Source: JAYEJB01 sp034716415 (lineage in GTDB: Bacteria > Patescibacteriota > Patescibacteriia > SG8-24). From it: 9,693 nt of DNA. Below the pieces are notes generated by a model. The model was not told the DNA's origin, searched no databases, and was given only the letters and a program-made list of their open reading frames with translations. The stretch spans positions 1 through 9,693 of the forward strand of contig JAYEJB010000055.1 in the NCBI GenBank assembly GCA_034716415.1, in the 5' to 3' direction. Shown here one piece after another: positions 1 through 4,297 of this stretch. Made by a program: the position numbers and the translations under genes. Every line of letters begins with the position of its first letter. The first letter of the stretch is position 1.

Positions 1-99
1 CCCCTTCTCCCGCTTCTGCCCCTTCTCCCGCTTCTGCCCCTTCTCCCGCTTCTGCCCCTTCTCCCGCTTCTGCCCCTTCTCCCGCTTCTGCCCCTTCTC
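1..99. repeat. 18-bp tandem repeat array, pyrimidine-rich strand
   Basis: Five exact head-to-tail copies of an 18-bp unit (CCCCTTCTCCCGCTTCTG) fill 1-90, and a partial sixth copy runs to 99. The array is already in progress at base 1, so its true length is unknown. Each unit is built from two related 9-mers. Its reverse complement contains GAAGCGGGA, the core word shared with repeats near 1600, 3190, 4704 and 7561. There are no spacers, so this is not a CRISPR array. It lies directly upstream of the bactofilin promoter. Confidence 0.95.
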
Positions 100-121
100 A
101 CCCCATACCCACAAAGACGTT

Positions 122-150
122 TTGACACCCATTTCCGCGAAGGTTATACT
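122..150 (+). promoter_or_regulatory. Sigma-70-type promoter of the bactofilin gene
   Basis: A perfect -35 box TTGACA (122-127), a 17-bp spacer and a -10 box TATACT (145-150, one mismatch to TATAAT) are seen directly. Transcription would start near 157, giving a leader of roughly 75 nt before the ATG at 234. This is the best promoter match in the window. It probably serves both the bactofilin and the kinase-fold gene 36 bp behind it. Confidence 0.8.
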
Positions 151-233
151 CATTCCGAGCTTTTGTGGCTTTATTTTTACCCGATGCATCAATATTATAG
201 AACGTCCGCCGTCGATCGGTGGCGAGATTATTT

Positions 234-773
234 ATGTTTCAGAAACAAGATATGCCAAACAAGGAAGGAGGCCACGAGGCCGAAACAATCATTTCCGCTT
301 CAGTGAAGGTTGAGGGCGATTTCGTCAGTCAGGGAAATGTCCTCATCGAGGGTGAGGTAGAAGGGAGCATGAAGACAGAGAAGGATTTGCATGTCGGTGA
401 GCACGCGCGTATCGCGGCTGACGTGGCTGCGGCAAGCGCGACGGTCGCCGGAGAGATTCGAGGTAACGTCGACGTGAGTCAGCGACTCCAGCTGGAGCCG
501 ACAGCCAAGGTCTACGGCGACATCAAGACGCGCGATCTGGTTATCGCGAGCGGCGCGGTAGTCAACGGAAGGATAGTCATGGACGCCGAAGAGTCGGCTG
601 CGCGTCCGGCGAAGGCCGTGAAGACAGCCGTGAAGACAGCCGTGAAGAAAGCAGAGAAAGCGGAGAAGACGGAAGAGAAGATTGAGGACGCCCCGCAAGA
701 TGCGACCGAAGAGGCTCCCGAAAAGGAGAAGGAGGGCACCAAGAAGACGATTAACGCTTTCTTTACCCGCTAG
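234..773 (+). CDS. Bactofilin (polymer-forming cytoskeletal protein, DUF583)
   Basis: Bactofilins self-assemble into non-polar filaments near the membrane and scaffold cell-shape or envelope enzymes. The central ~100 residues show the expected short repeating turns of a right-handed beta-helix (VEGDFVSQGNVLIEGEVEGS, then GEIRGNVDV, YGDIKTRDL and VVNGRIVM), with Gly and Val/Ile recurring every five to six residues. A disordered Ala/Lys/Glu-rich tail of about 55 residues follows. It includes a 12-bp in-frame tandem repeat (615-650) encoding AVKT-AVKT-AVKK. The ATG at 234 (MFQKQDMPNK) is preferred; GTG at 219 and ATG at 252 are in frame, and none has a strong Shine-Dalgarno. At 179 residues it is of normal bactofilin size. 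The kinase-fold gene follows after 36 bp. Family call is secure; the cellular role here is inferred. Confidence 0.9.
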   Translation: MFQKQDMPNKEGGHEAETIISASVKVEGDFVSQGNVLIEGEVEGSMKTEKDLHVGEHARIAADVAAASATVAGEIRGNVDVSQRLQLEPTAKVYGDIKTRDLVIASGAVVNGRIVMDAEESAARPAKAVKTAVKTAVKKAEKAEKTEEKIEDAPQDATEEAPEKEKEGTKKTINAFFTR

Positions 774-809
774 GGAGCGGTTATCGGTAGCGAGTGCAGG
801 GGTGAATCC

Positions 810-1589
810 ATGTATTTCTATATCTACGACAGTTTCCTGTCCGAAAAGAAGCATGAGCGGACGCTGGCGGCGGTGGAGACACGGCTGACGGATTTGGGTA
901 TCAGCGGAAAGATCGGCCGTCTTTCACCGTTCACCAGCGCGAAAGGTCTCATCCGGGACGAGGCCAGGCGCGGGACACAGACAGTGGTGGTCGTCGGGAA
1001 CGATGAGACGGTGGCGAAGGCGGTGGAAGGTATCGGAGAGGTCAAAGTGACTTTCGGCATGATTCCGGTCGGAACACCGACGACTATCGCGAAGGCACTG
1101 GGGATTCCGGAAGGAGTGGAGGCATGCGATGTTCTGTCGAAACGAGTGACGCAAAAGATCGACCTCGGGAAGGTGAACGGCAAGTTTTTCCTGTCATCGG
1201 TCCGGATTCCTGGCGACCGGGTCGTCATCGAGGGTGAGGGTCAGTATCGCATCTCGACCTTGGCGTCGAACTGCGAGATCATAGTCAGTAATCTTCGGAG
1301 CGGTGACTTGATGGAGGAGGGAGAGGGTTCCCTGCGGAATTCGGGCGATCCGATGGACGGCCTGCTGGACACGCTCATCATGAACCGCAATGGCGGCTTC
1401 TTGGGTCTCACGAAACAGAACGGAGGTTCGAGTGTCATTCCCTTGCGAAAGATGAACATCAAGAGTGAGGAGCCGATTGAGGTCGTGGCGGACGGGAGTA
1501 AGTTCACGAATGACACGTTCAATATAGAAGTCGTGCCGGATTGTCTTAGGGTGATTACCGGACGTGAAAGGATCTTCGCGCAGATATAG
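810..1589 (+). CDS. Diacylglycerol/sphingosine kinase-fold protein with altered active-site motifs
   Basis: The product has 259 residues and the layout of the DagK/LCB5 lipid kinase family, whose members phosphorylate diacylglycerol or related lipids at the membrane. The nucleotide-binding region VVVVGNDET (59-67) stands where the family has GGDGT. The stretch IPVGTPTTIAKALGIP (85-100) stands where it has PLGTGNDFARxLGIP. KIDLGKVNGKFFLSS matches the family's 'iDlgxvNgxyFlN' strand, and the C-terminal half is a beta-rich domain. The GGDGT glycines and the GND Asn-Asp pair are partly lost, so catalysis is uncertain; it may be divergent, inactive, or use another ligand. The start is well supported by AGGGGTGA about six bases before the ATG. 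It is the second gene of the bactofilin operon and is followed by a long hairpin. Confidence 0.75.
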   Translation: MYFYIYDSFLSEKKHERTLAAVETRLTDLGISGKIGRLSPFTSAKGLIRDEARRGTQTVVVVGNDETVAKAVEGIGEVKVTFGMIPVGTPTTIAKALGIPEGVEACDVLSKRVTQKIDLGKVNGKFFLSSVRIPGDRVVIEGEGQYRISTLASNCEIIVSNLRSGDLMEEGEGSLRNSGDPMDGLLDTLIMNRNGGFLGLTKQNGGSSVIPLRKMNIKSEEPIEVVADGSKFTNDTFNIEVVPDCLRVITGRERIFAQI

Positions 1590-1648
1590 GGGGAGAAGCG
1601 GGAAGGAGTGGGAGAAGCGGGAAGAGATTTTTCCCTGCTTCTCCCGCT
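1590..1648. repeat. Purine-rich repeat forming a long hairpin (possible terminator)
   Basis: Two copies of GGGAGAAGCGGGAAG follow the stop codon directly (1591-1605 and 1610-1624). The second copy pairs with a pyrimidine-rich complement at 1631-1648. The stem is 1607-1623 with 1631-1648, about 17 bp with one bulge, around a 7-nt loop (GAGATTT). No U-run follows the stem, so it is not a classical intrinsic terminator, although it may still end or stabilise the upstream transcript. It belongs to the same repeat family as the array at 1-99. Confidence 0.8.
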
Positions 1649-1666
1649 ATTAGTATGTGGCACATC

Positions 1667-1693
1667 TTGCAAGGCGGATGAAAGTGGTATAGG
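1667..1693 (+). promoter_or_regulatory. Possible promoter of tRNA-Leu
   Basis: TTGCAA (1667-1672) lies 15 bp before TATAGG (1688-1693). TGG precedes the latter and makes an extended -10. The short spacer is suboptimal. A start near 1700 would leave a leader of about 25 nt. A GATAAT at 1703-1708 is an alternative -10 without a good -35. Confidence 0.3.
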
Positions 1694-1724
1694 GTGTCAT
1701 TTGATAATGAGAGGGTTACAATAT

Positions 1725-1810
1725 GCGGACGTGGTGGAATGGCAGACACGCTAGCTTGAGGGGCTAGTGGGGGTAACCTCGTGAGAGTTCGAATCTCTCC
1801 GTCCGCACCA
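1725..1810 (+). tRNA. tRNA-Leu(GAG)
   Basis: A complete class II cloverleaf can be drawn. The acceptor stem GCGGACG (1725-1731) pairs with CGTCCGC (1800-1806). The anticodon stem CTAGC/GCTAG encloses the loop TTGAGGG with anticodon GAG at 1758-1760. A long variable arm (GGGG-TAA-CCTC) is typical of leucine tRNAs. The T arm is GAGAG-TTCGAAT-CTCTC. Discriminator A is 1807 and CCA is gene-encoded at 1808-1810. The hairpin module behind it begins at the final A of CCA. Confidence 0.97.
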
Positions 1811-1877
1811 TCCCCCGTCGCTTCAGTGTGACTGGAGCTATGGGGGGTGTCACCCGAAGCCTTGTGCGAAGGGTGAC
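1810..1877 (+). other. Post-tRNA two-hairpin module, copy 1
   Basis: Hairpin I pairs 1810-1827 with 1831-1848: 18 positions with one C-T mismatch (1819/1839), a few G-T wobbles and a 3-nt loop. Hairpin II follows without a gap: GTCACCC (1849-1855) pairs perfectly with GGGTGAC (1871-1877). Hairpin I closely resembles the one behind tRNA-Val (2188-2238), including the same internal mismatch and the motif CCCCCGTCGC opposite GCTATGGGGGG, while paired positions differ in compensating ways. No T-run follows, so a plain terminator is not the whole explanation. Roles in 3'-end processing, transcript stability or as a mobile palindrome are all possible. Confidence 0.75.
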
Positions 1878-1887
1878 CATCGTATGT

Positions 1888-1920
1888 AAAAGTCCCATCT
1901 TAACAGCTGGGATTTTATGT
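1888..1920 (+). terminator. Probable weak intrinsic terminator after tRNA-Leu
   Basis: The arm AAAAGTCCCA (1888-1897) pairs with TGGGATTTT (1908-1916), leaving one bulged G around a 10-nt loop. The T stretch is partly within the 3' arm (TTTTATGTT). It lies just behind the two-hairpin module and would end the tRNA-Leu transcript. On the minus strand the pairing is equally possible. Confidence 0.5.
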
Positions 1921-1938
1921 TAGCTCTCAATCGAAATC

Positions 1939-1967
1939 TTGCCCGACCCGGCACTATCGGTTATTAT
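1939..1967 (+). promoter_or_regulatory. Probable promoter of tRNA-Val
   Basis: TTGCCC (1939-1944; 4 of 6 to consensus), a 17-bp spacer and TATTAT (1962-1967; 5 of 6) form a plausible promoter in an AT-rich patch. Initiation near 1974 would give a leader of about 137 nt carrying the direct repeats at 1999-2101 before mature tRNA-Val. No good promoter lies closer to the tRNA. Confidence 0.45.
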
Positions 1968-1998
1968 TTAGTCATAAATTGAGATTATGTGACGGATG

Positions 1999-2101
1999 GA
2001 GGAATGATGCCTGGCACCGGGGTTGTCTGAAGGGAAAGCGGCGGCGAAGCCAGGCATCTGCCGTCCGCTTCGCTCCCGGAGAGGAATGATGCCTGGCACC
2101 G
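1999..2101. repeat. REP-like element: 21-bp direct repeats around an inverted core
   Basis: An exact 21-bp sequence ending in ATGATGCCTGGCACCG occurs at 1999-2019 and again at 2081-2101. Between them the core appears inverted as GCCAGGCAT (2049-2057), and GCGAAGC (2044-2050) pairs with GCTTCGC (2067-2073). GC-rich palindromic words of the TGCCTGGCACC type resemble REP elements associated with REP-associated tyrosine transposases; that link is inference. A relative with one mismatch (GGTGCCGGGCA) lies at 7611-7621. The 10-mer GAGCGAAGCG recurs inside nusA at 5974-5983. Confidence 0.75.
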
Positions 2102-2111
2102 CGTATTATAT

Positions 2112-2188
2112 GGACGATTAGCTCAGTTGGTTAGAGCATCTCGTTTACACCGAGAGGGTCGTAGGTTCGAATCCTACATCGTCCACCA
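2112..2188 (+). tRNA. tRNA-Val(UAC)
   Basis: The acceptor stem GGACGAT (2112-2118) pairs with ATCGTCC (2178-2184). The D arm is GCTC-AGTTGGTTA-GAGC. The anticodon stem TCTCG/CGAGA encloses TTTACAC, with anticodon TAC at 2146-2148 (reads GUA and, with modification, other Val codons). The T arm is GTAGG-TTCGAAT-CCTAC. Discriminator A is 2185 and CCA is encoded at 2186-2188. As with tRNA-Leu, a conserved hairpin begins at the last A of CCA. Confidence 0.97.
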
Positions 2189-2270
2189 CCCCCCGTCGCC
2201 TCACATAGCGCTTTGCGCGTCGTGGGGCTATGGGGGGTGCCCCTCTGTAGCCCGTCAGGGTGAAGGGGGC
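2188..2270 (+). other. Post-tRNA two-hairpin module, copy 2
   Basis: Hairpin I pairs 2188-2204 with 2222-2238, with the same single C-T mismatch (2197/2229) as copy 1. Its loop carries a small extra stem, GCGC-TTT-GCGC (2208-2218). Hairpin II, weaker than in copy 1, pairs GCCCCT (2239-2244) with the G-run ending at 2270. Relative to copy 1, T1822-A1836 is replaced by C2200-G2226 and G1826-C1832 by C2204-G2222, both keeping the pair. It lies between tRNA-Val and the next gene, so it may also act as a leader structure for the latter. Confidence 0.75.
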
Positions 2271-2304
2271 CGGACGTCGTTGTAGGAGGAAACAAGTATT
2301 TTTT

Positions 2305-2559
2305 ATGACCGCATTACGTATAATTGGAGGACTACTCATCGTCGGGGTCGGCGTGTTTTTCGTCATCAAGACAGAGTGGTTCATGCGCAACATCGGTCGC
2401 ATTCAATGGGCGGAAGAGAAGCTCGGCGATTCGCGTCTTTTCTATAAGTTGCTCGGCATCATCATCATCCTCATCGGTTTGATGTTGTCTACCAACATGC
2501 TCGGCGGATTCCTCGTCGGGACCGTCGGCAAACTATTCGTGTCGCCGAGTCAAAGATAG
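2305..2559 (+). CDS. Small two-helix membrane protein, function unknown
   Basis: The 84-residue product has a hydrophobic helix near the N-terminus (IIGGLLIVGVGVFFVI) and a second one (LLGIIIILIGLMLSTNML). They are separated by a charged loop containing GRIQWAEEKLGDSRLFYKL. The segment with W-A-E-E and R-L-F-Y-K looks conserved and resembles small membrane proteins of CPR genomes, but I know no function. The ATG at 2305 is preferred to an in-frame GTG at 2260 because AGGAGGA (2284-2290) precedes it and the upstream codons overlap the hairpin module. The 14-nt spacing to the ATG is longer than usual. The methyltransferase gene starts 5 nt after its stop, so the two are probably co-transcribed. 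Confidence 0.75.
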   Translation: MTALRIIGGLLIVGVGVFFVIKTEWFMRNIGRIQWAEEKLGDSRLFYKLLGIIIILIGLMLSTNMLGGFLVGTVGKLFVSPSQR

Positions 2560-2564
2560 AACAT

Positions 2565-3119
2565 ATGGTCTACATCCCCACAGGTAATGAACTCATCGAT
2601 CCGTTCAAGGTCCTCGAGGCCGCGGGAATCAGGTCAGGCATGCGCGTAGCGGATTTCGGCTGCGGCACGCTCGGCCACTATGTCTTTCCCGCCGCGCATC
2701 TCGTCGGACCCGAAGGTAAGGTCTTCGCTGTCGACATATTGAAATCGGTGCTGAACAGCATCGAGAGTCGCGCCAAGATGGAAAGTGTCACGAACGTCGA
2801 GGTGCTGTGGGGCGATATCGAGCGGTCGAACGGCATGCATATACCGGACAATACGCTCGATATCGGTCTGCTCATCAACAACTTGTTCATGTCGAAACAG
2901 AAAGAGGCGATGATGAAGGAGTGTGTGCGCACGGTCAGGCCGGGTGGGACGTTCGTGATCATCGACTGGAATCCGGCCGGTGTTAACTTCGGCCCCGACG
3001 GCGCGTCGAGGGTGACTCCGGAAGTTTCGAAATCGTTGGCTGAAGCGGCGGGATTGGAATTCGGGAAGGAGATCGATCCGGGGCAGTATCATTACGGGTT
3101 CGTGTATCTGAAACCGTAA
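2565..3119 (+). CDS. Class I SAM-dependent methyltransferase
   Basis: The 184-residue product is a single Rossmann-type methyltransferase domain with no extra domains. Motif I is VADFGCGTLGHY (28-39), the SAM-binding glycine loop. The acidic residue after strand 2 is in VFAVDI (D57), followed by a WGDIE segment. The post-core strand VRPGGTFVIIDW is typical of UbiE/Methyltransf_11-like enzymes. The substrate cannot be told from sequence; the short C-terminal part offers little acceptor-specific structure. There is no clear Shine-Dalgarno before the ATG, so translation may depend on coupling to the membrane-protein gene 5 nt upstream. A hairpin follows 23 bp after the stop. Confidence 0.88.
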   Translation: MVYIPTGNELIDPFKVLEAAGIRSGMRVADFGCGTLGHYVFPAAHLVGPEGKVFAVDILKSVLNSIESRAKMESVTNVEVLWGDIERSNGMHIPDNTLDIGLLINNLFMSKQKEAMMKECVRTVRPGGTFVIIDWNPAGVNFGPDGASRVTPEVSKSLAEAAGLEFGKEIDPGQYHYGFVYLKP

Positions 3120-3142
3120 GTCGAATCAGTAAGCTCGAAGAG

Positions 3143-3169
3143 ACACTCTGCCGAAAGGCAGGGTGTTTA
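3143..3169 (+). terminator. Hairpin terminator after the methyltransferase gene
   Basis: ACACTCTGCC (3143-3152) pairs with GGCAGGGTGT (3157-3166) around a stable GAAA tetraloop, 10 bp with one wobble. Only a short TTTA follows, so it is a moderate intrinsic terminator. Confidence 0.6.
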
Positions 3170-3180
3170 GGTCTCCTTGC

Positions 3181-3237
3181 GGGAAGCTTGAAGCGGGAAG
3201 CGGGAGGTATTGCGCTTCCTGCCCCCGCCTCCTGCCC
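3181..3237. repeat. Purine-rich repeat plus complement in spacer
   Basis: GGGAAGCTTGAAGCGGGAAG is followed by a pyrimidine-rich tract. GCGGGAAGCG (3193-3202) pairs with CGCTTCCTGC (3213-3222) with one wobble and a 10-nt loop. It carries the shared 9-mer GAAGCGGGA (3190-3198), and so belongs to the same family as the array at 1-99. Confidence 0.7.
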
Positions 3238-3254
3238 AGCCCGTCTACCACCTC

Positions 3255-3283
3255 TTGCAATTAAGGACGCCTTACCTTACAAT
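3255..3283 (+). promoter_or_regulatory. Promoter of the membrane protein-yraN operon
   Basis: TTGCAA (3255-3260), a 17-bp spacer and TACAAT (3278-3283; one mismatch) are seen. Initiation near 3290 gives a leader of about 26 nt before the ATG at 3316. Position and spacing fit an operon promoter well. Confidence 0.65.
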
Positions 3284-3315
3284 TTCAATTCGTCAGACAC
3301 TATACCGAATTCGAT

Positions 3316-3741
3316 ATGCATTTTCTGGCTGGTTACGCAGTCTTGCTGGACTACCAATACTGGATCAACCCGCGGCCGGTGCCGCTCGGGCCGTCGCTCG
3401 TCGGTTCTGTTTTCGCGTTCTTCGGCTGGTTCGTCATCGCGTCCGTCGTCCTGTACTTCCTGGCCCGCCATTTCAAGAAACGTGATCACCTGAAAGAGGA
3501 AGTCATCCGTCGGTTCGCGCGCGCCCTGCTTCTGACCGCCGTCCTCGGTTACATGTTCCTGTTTTTCTCGTACGAGCAGTTGCCGCTTCTTGGGATGCGT
3601 TTCTGGTTCCTCCTGACGTTCCTGCTGTTCACTGTCTGGCTGGTGCGCGCCATCCTCTACACGCTCAAGGATTATCCGCGGATGCGCAGACAGGAAATCG
3701 AGCGCAAGCGCTACGAGAAGTACTTGCCGAAAACGAGCTGA
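3316..3741 (+). CDS. Three-helix integral membrane protein, function unknown
   Basis: The 141-residue product has three clear hydrophobic segments: SLVGSVFAFFGWFVIASVVLYFL, then ALLLTAVLGYMFLFF, then FWFLLTFLLFTVWLVRAILY. Basic stretches lie between them (RHFKKRDHLKEEVIRR) and after them (MRRQEIERKRYEKYLPK). Positive charge after helices 1 and 3 suggests those loops face the cytoplasm. No catalytic motif is apparent. There is no strong Shine-Dalgarno before the ATG, but the promoter at 3255-3283 sits at the right distance. The YraN gene begins one base after its stop, so the two are almost certainly translated from one message. No function can be assigned. Confidence 0.8.
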   Translation: MHFLAGYAVLLDYQYWINPRPVPLGPSLVGSVFAFFGWFVIASVVLYFLARHFKKRDHLKEEVIRRFARALLLTAVLGYMFLFFSYEQLPLLGMRFWFLLTFLLFTVWLVRAILYTLKDYPRMRRQEIERKRYEKYLPKTS

Positions 3742-3742
3742 C

Positions 3743-4114
3743 ATGGACAGCGAGGCCTTGGGGAGAGCCGGCGAGAAAGCGGCCGAACGATACATGAAAA
3801 AGAACGGATATCGCATTCTGGACCGAAGATGGCGGTGCCCTGAAGGGGAGTTGGACCTCGTTGCCGAGAAAGGCGGCGAGGTCGTTTTTGTCGAGGTGAA
3901 GACACGCGCGTCGGAAGTGTTCGGTGGCGCGCGACTCGCCGTGGACGCGCGGAAAGCCTCCCGGCTCCGCGTCGCGGCCTATGCGTATCTCGAGAGGCAC
4001 TTGCTGTGGGAATCACCCTTCAGGATCGACGTGATCGCCGTTACCGCGACACCCGACAGCAGGACAGCCAGGCTGGAACATCTTGTCAGCGCGGTCGATG
4101 AAAACGTCTCATAG
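3743..4114 (+). CDS. yraN: YraN family (UPF0102) nuclease-like protein
   Basis: The 123-residue product has every landmark of UPF0102: N-terminal GRAGEKAAERYM (7-18), GYRILDRRWR, then GELDLVA (35-41), VFVEVKTR (48-55) and FRIDVIAV. The residues E36, D38, E51 and K53 form the E-x-D...E-x-K constellation of restriction-endonuclease-like folds, which suggests metal-dependent nuclease activity. The family's substrate is not firmly established; links to Holliday-junction resolvases come from fold similarity. Length is normal for the family. It starts one base after the preceding stop codon, without its own Shine-Dalgarno. The spacer behind it ends in a strong terminator. Confidence 0.9.
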   Translation: MDSEALGRAGEKAAERYMKKNGYRILDRRWRCPEGELDLVAEKGGEVVFVEVKTRASEVFGGARLAVDARKASRLRVAAYAYLERHLLWESPFRIDVIAVTATPDSRTARLEHLVSAVDENVS

Positions 4115-4126
4115 GGTCCGGCCTAC

Positions 4127-4155
4127 TTGCCAAACTGCGGGTAATGGTGTATGGT
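4127..4155 (+). promoter_or_regulatory. Possible promoter directly before a terminator, nusA leader
   Basis: TTGCCA (4127-4132), a 17-bp spacer and TATGGT (4150-4155) make a moderate promoter match. Initiation near 4162 would run at once into the terminator hairpin at 4165-4196. This is either an attenuated leader for nusA or a coincidental match behind yraN. Confidence 0.35.
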
Positions 4156-4164
4156 TTCCAGCGA

Positions 4165-4196
4165 TGACTAGTTCCGAATGGAGCTGGTCATTTTTT
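4165..4196 (+). terminator. Intrinsic terminator between yraN and nusA
   Basis: TGACTAGTTCC (4165-4175) pairs with GGAGCTGGTCA (4180-4190), 11 bp with wobbles around a GAAT loop, and is followed at once by six Ts (4191-4196). It is a textbook intrinsic terminator. It would end the yraN transcript and, if the promoter at 4127-4155 is real, attenuate the nusA leader. Confidence 0.85.
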
Positions 4197-4204
4197 AACC
4201 GGAA

Positions 4205-4288
4205 AGTCAGAGAGTGAGAGAGCAAGAAAGTGAGAAAGCATTGTAAAAATGATACTTTCTCACTCTCTGACTCTCGCACTTTCTCACT
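4205..4288. repeat. Long inverted repeat with alternative stems before nusA
   Basis: The arm 4205-4222 (AGTCAGAGAGTGAGAGAG) pairs with 4255-4272 over 18 bp with one wobble. Within its loop AGTGAGAAAG (4229-4238) can instead pair perfectly with 4255-4264 or with a second copy of CTTTCTCACT at 4279-4288. The last arm ends ten bases before the nusA start codon. The 5' half is purine-rich and the 3' half pyrimidine-rich, the same design as the GAAGCGGGA family but with a different word. Confidence 0.8.
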
Positions 4289-4297
4289 CAAAAAAAT

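Noticed and set aside
1..99. CRISPR array
   Set aside because: The 18-bp units are directly adjacent with no spacers, so this is a simple tandem repeat.
1999..2188. 21-bp direct repeats as attachment sites of an element integrated at tRNA-Val
   Set aside because: Both copies lie upstream of the tRNA, neither overlaps its 3' end, and only 61 bp without an integrase or cargo lie between them.
2260..2304. GTG at 2260 as start of the small membrane protein
   Set aside because: It would add 15 basic residues encoded by the post-tRNA hairpin. AGGAGGA lies between it and the ATG at 2305.
2188..2304. Riboswitch or T-box leader before the 2305 gene
   Set aside because: No T-box or known riboswitch consensus is visible, and the same hairpin occurs behind tRNA-Leu where no gene follows closely.
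3188..3493. Plus-strand reading frames overlapping the start of the 3316 gene
   Set aside because: They begin in the repeat hairpin, before the promoter at 3255-3283, and encode no recognisable protein; the 3316 frame has clear membrane helices.
4109..4291. Minus-strand reading frame of 60 codons before nusA
   Set aside because: Its sequence is just the translated inverted repeat plus the terminator hairpin, with no ribosome binding site.
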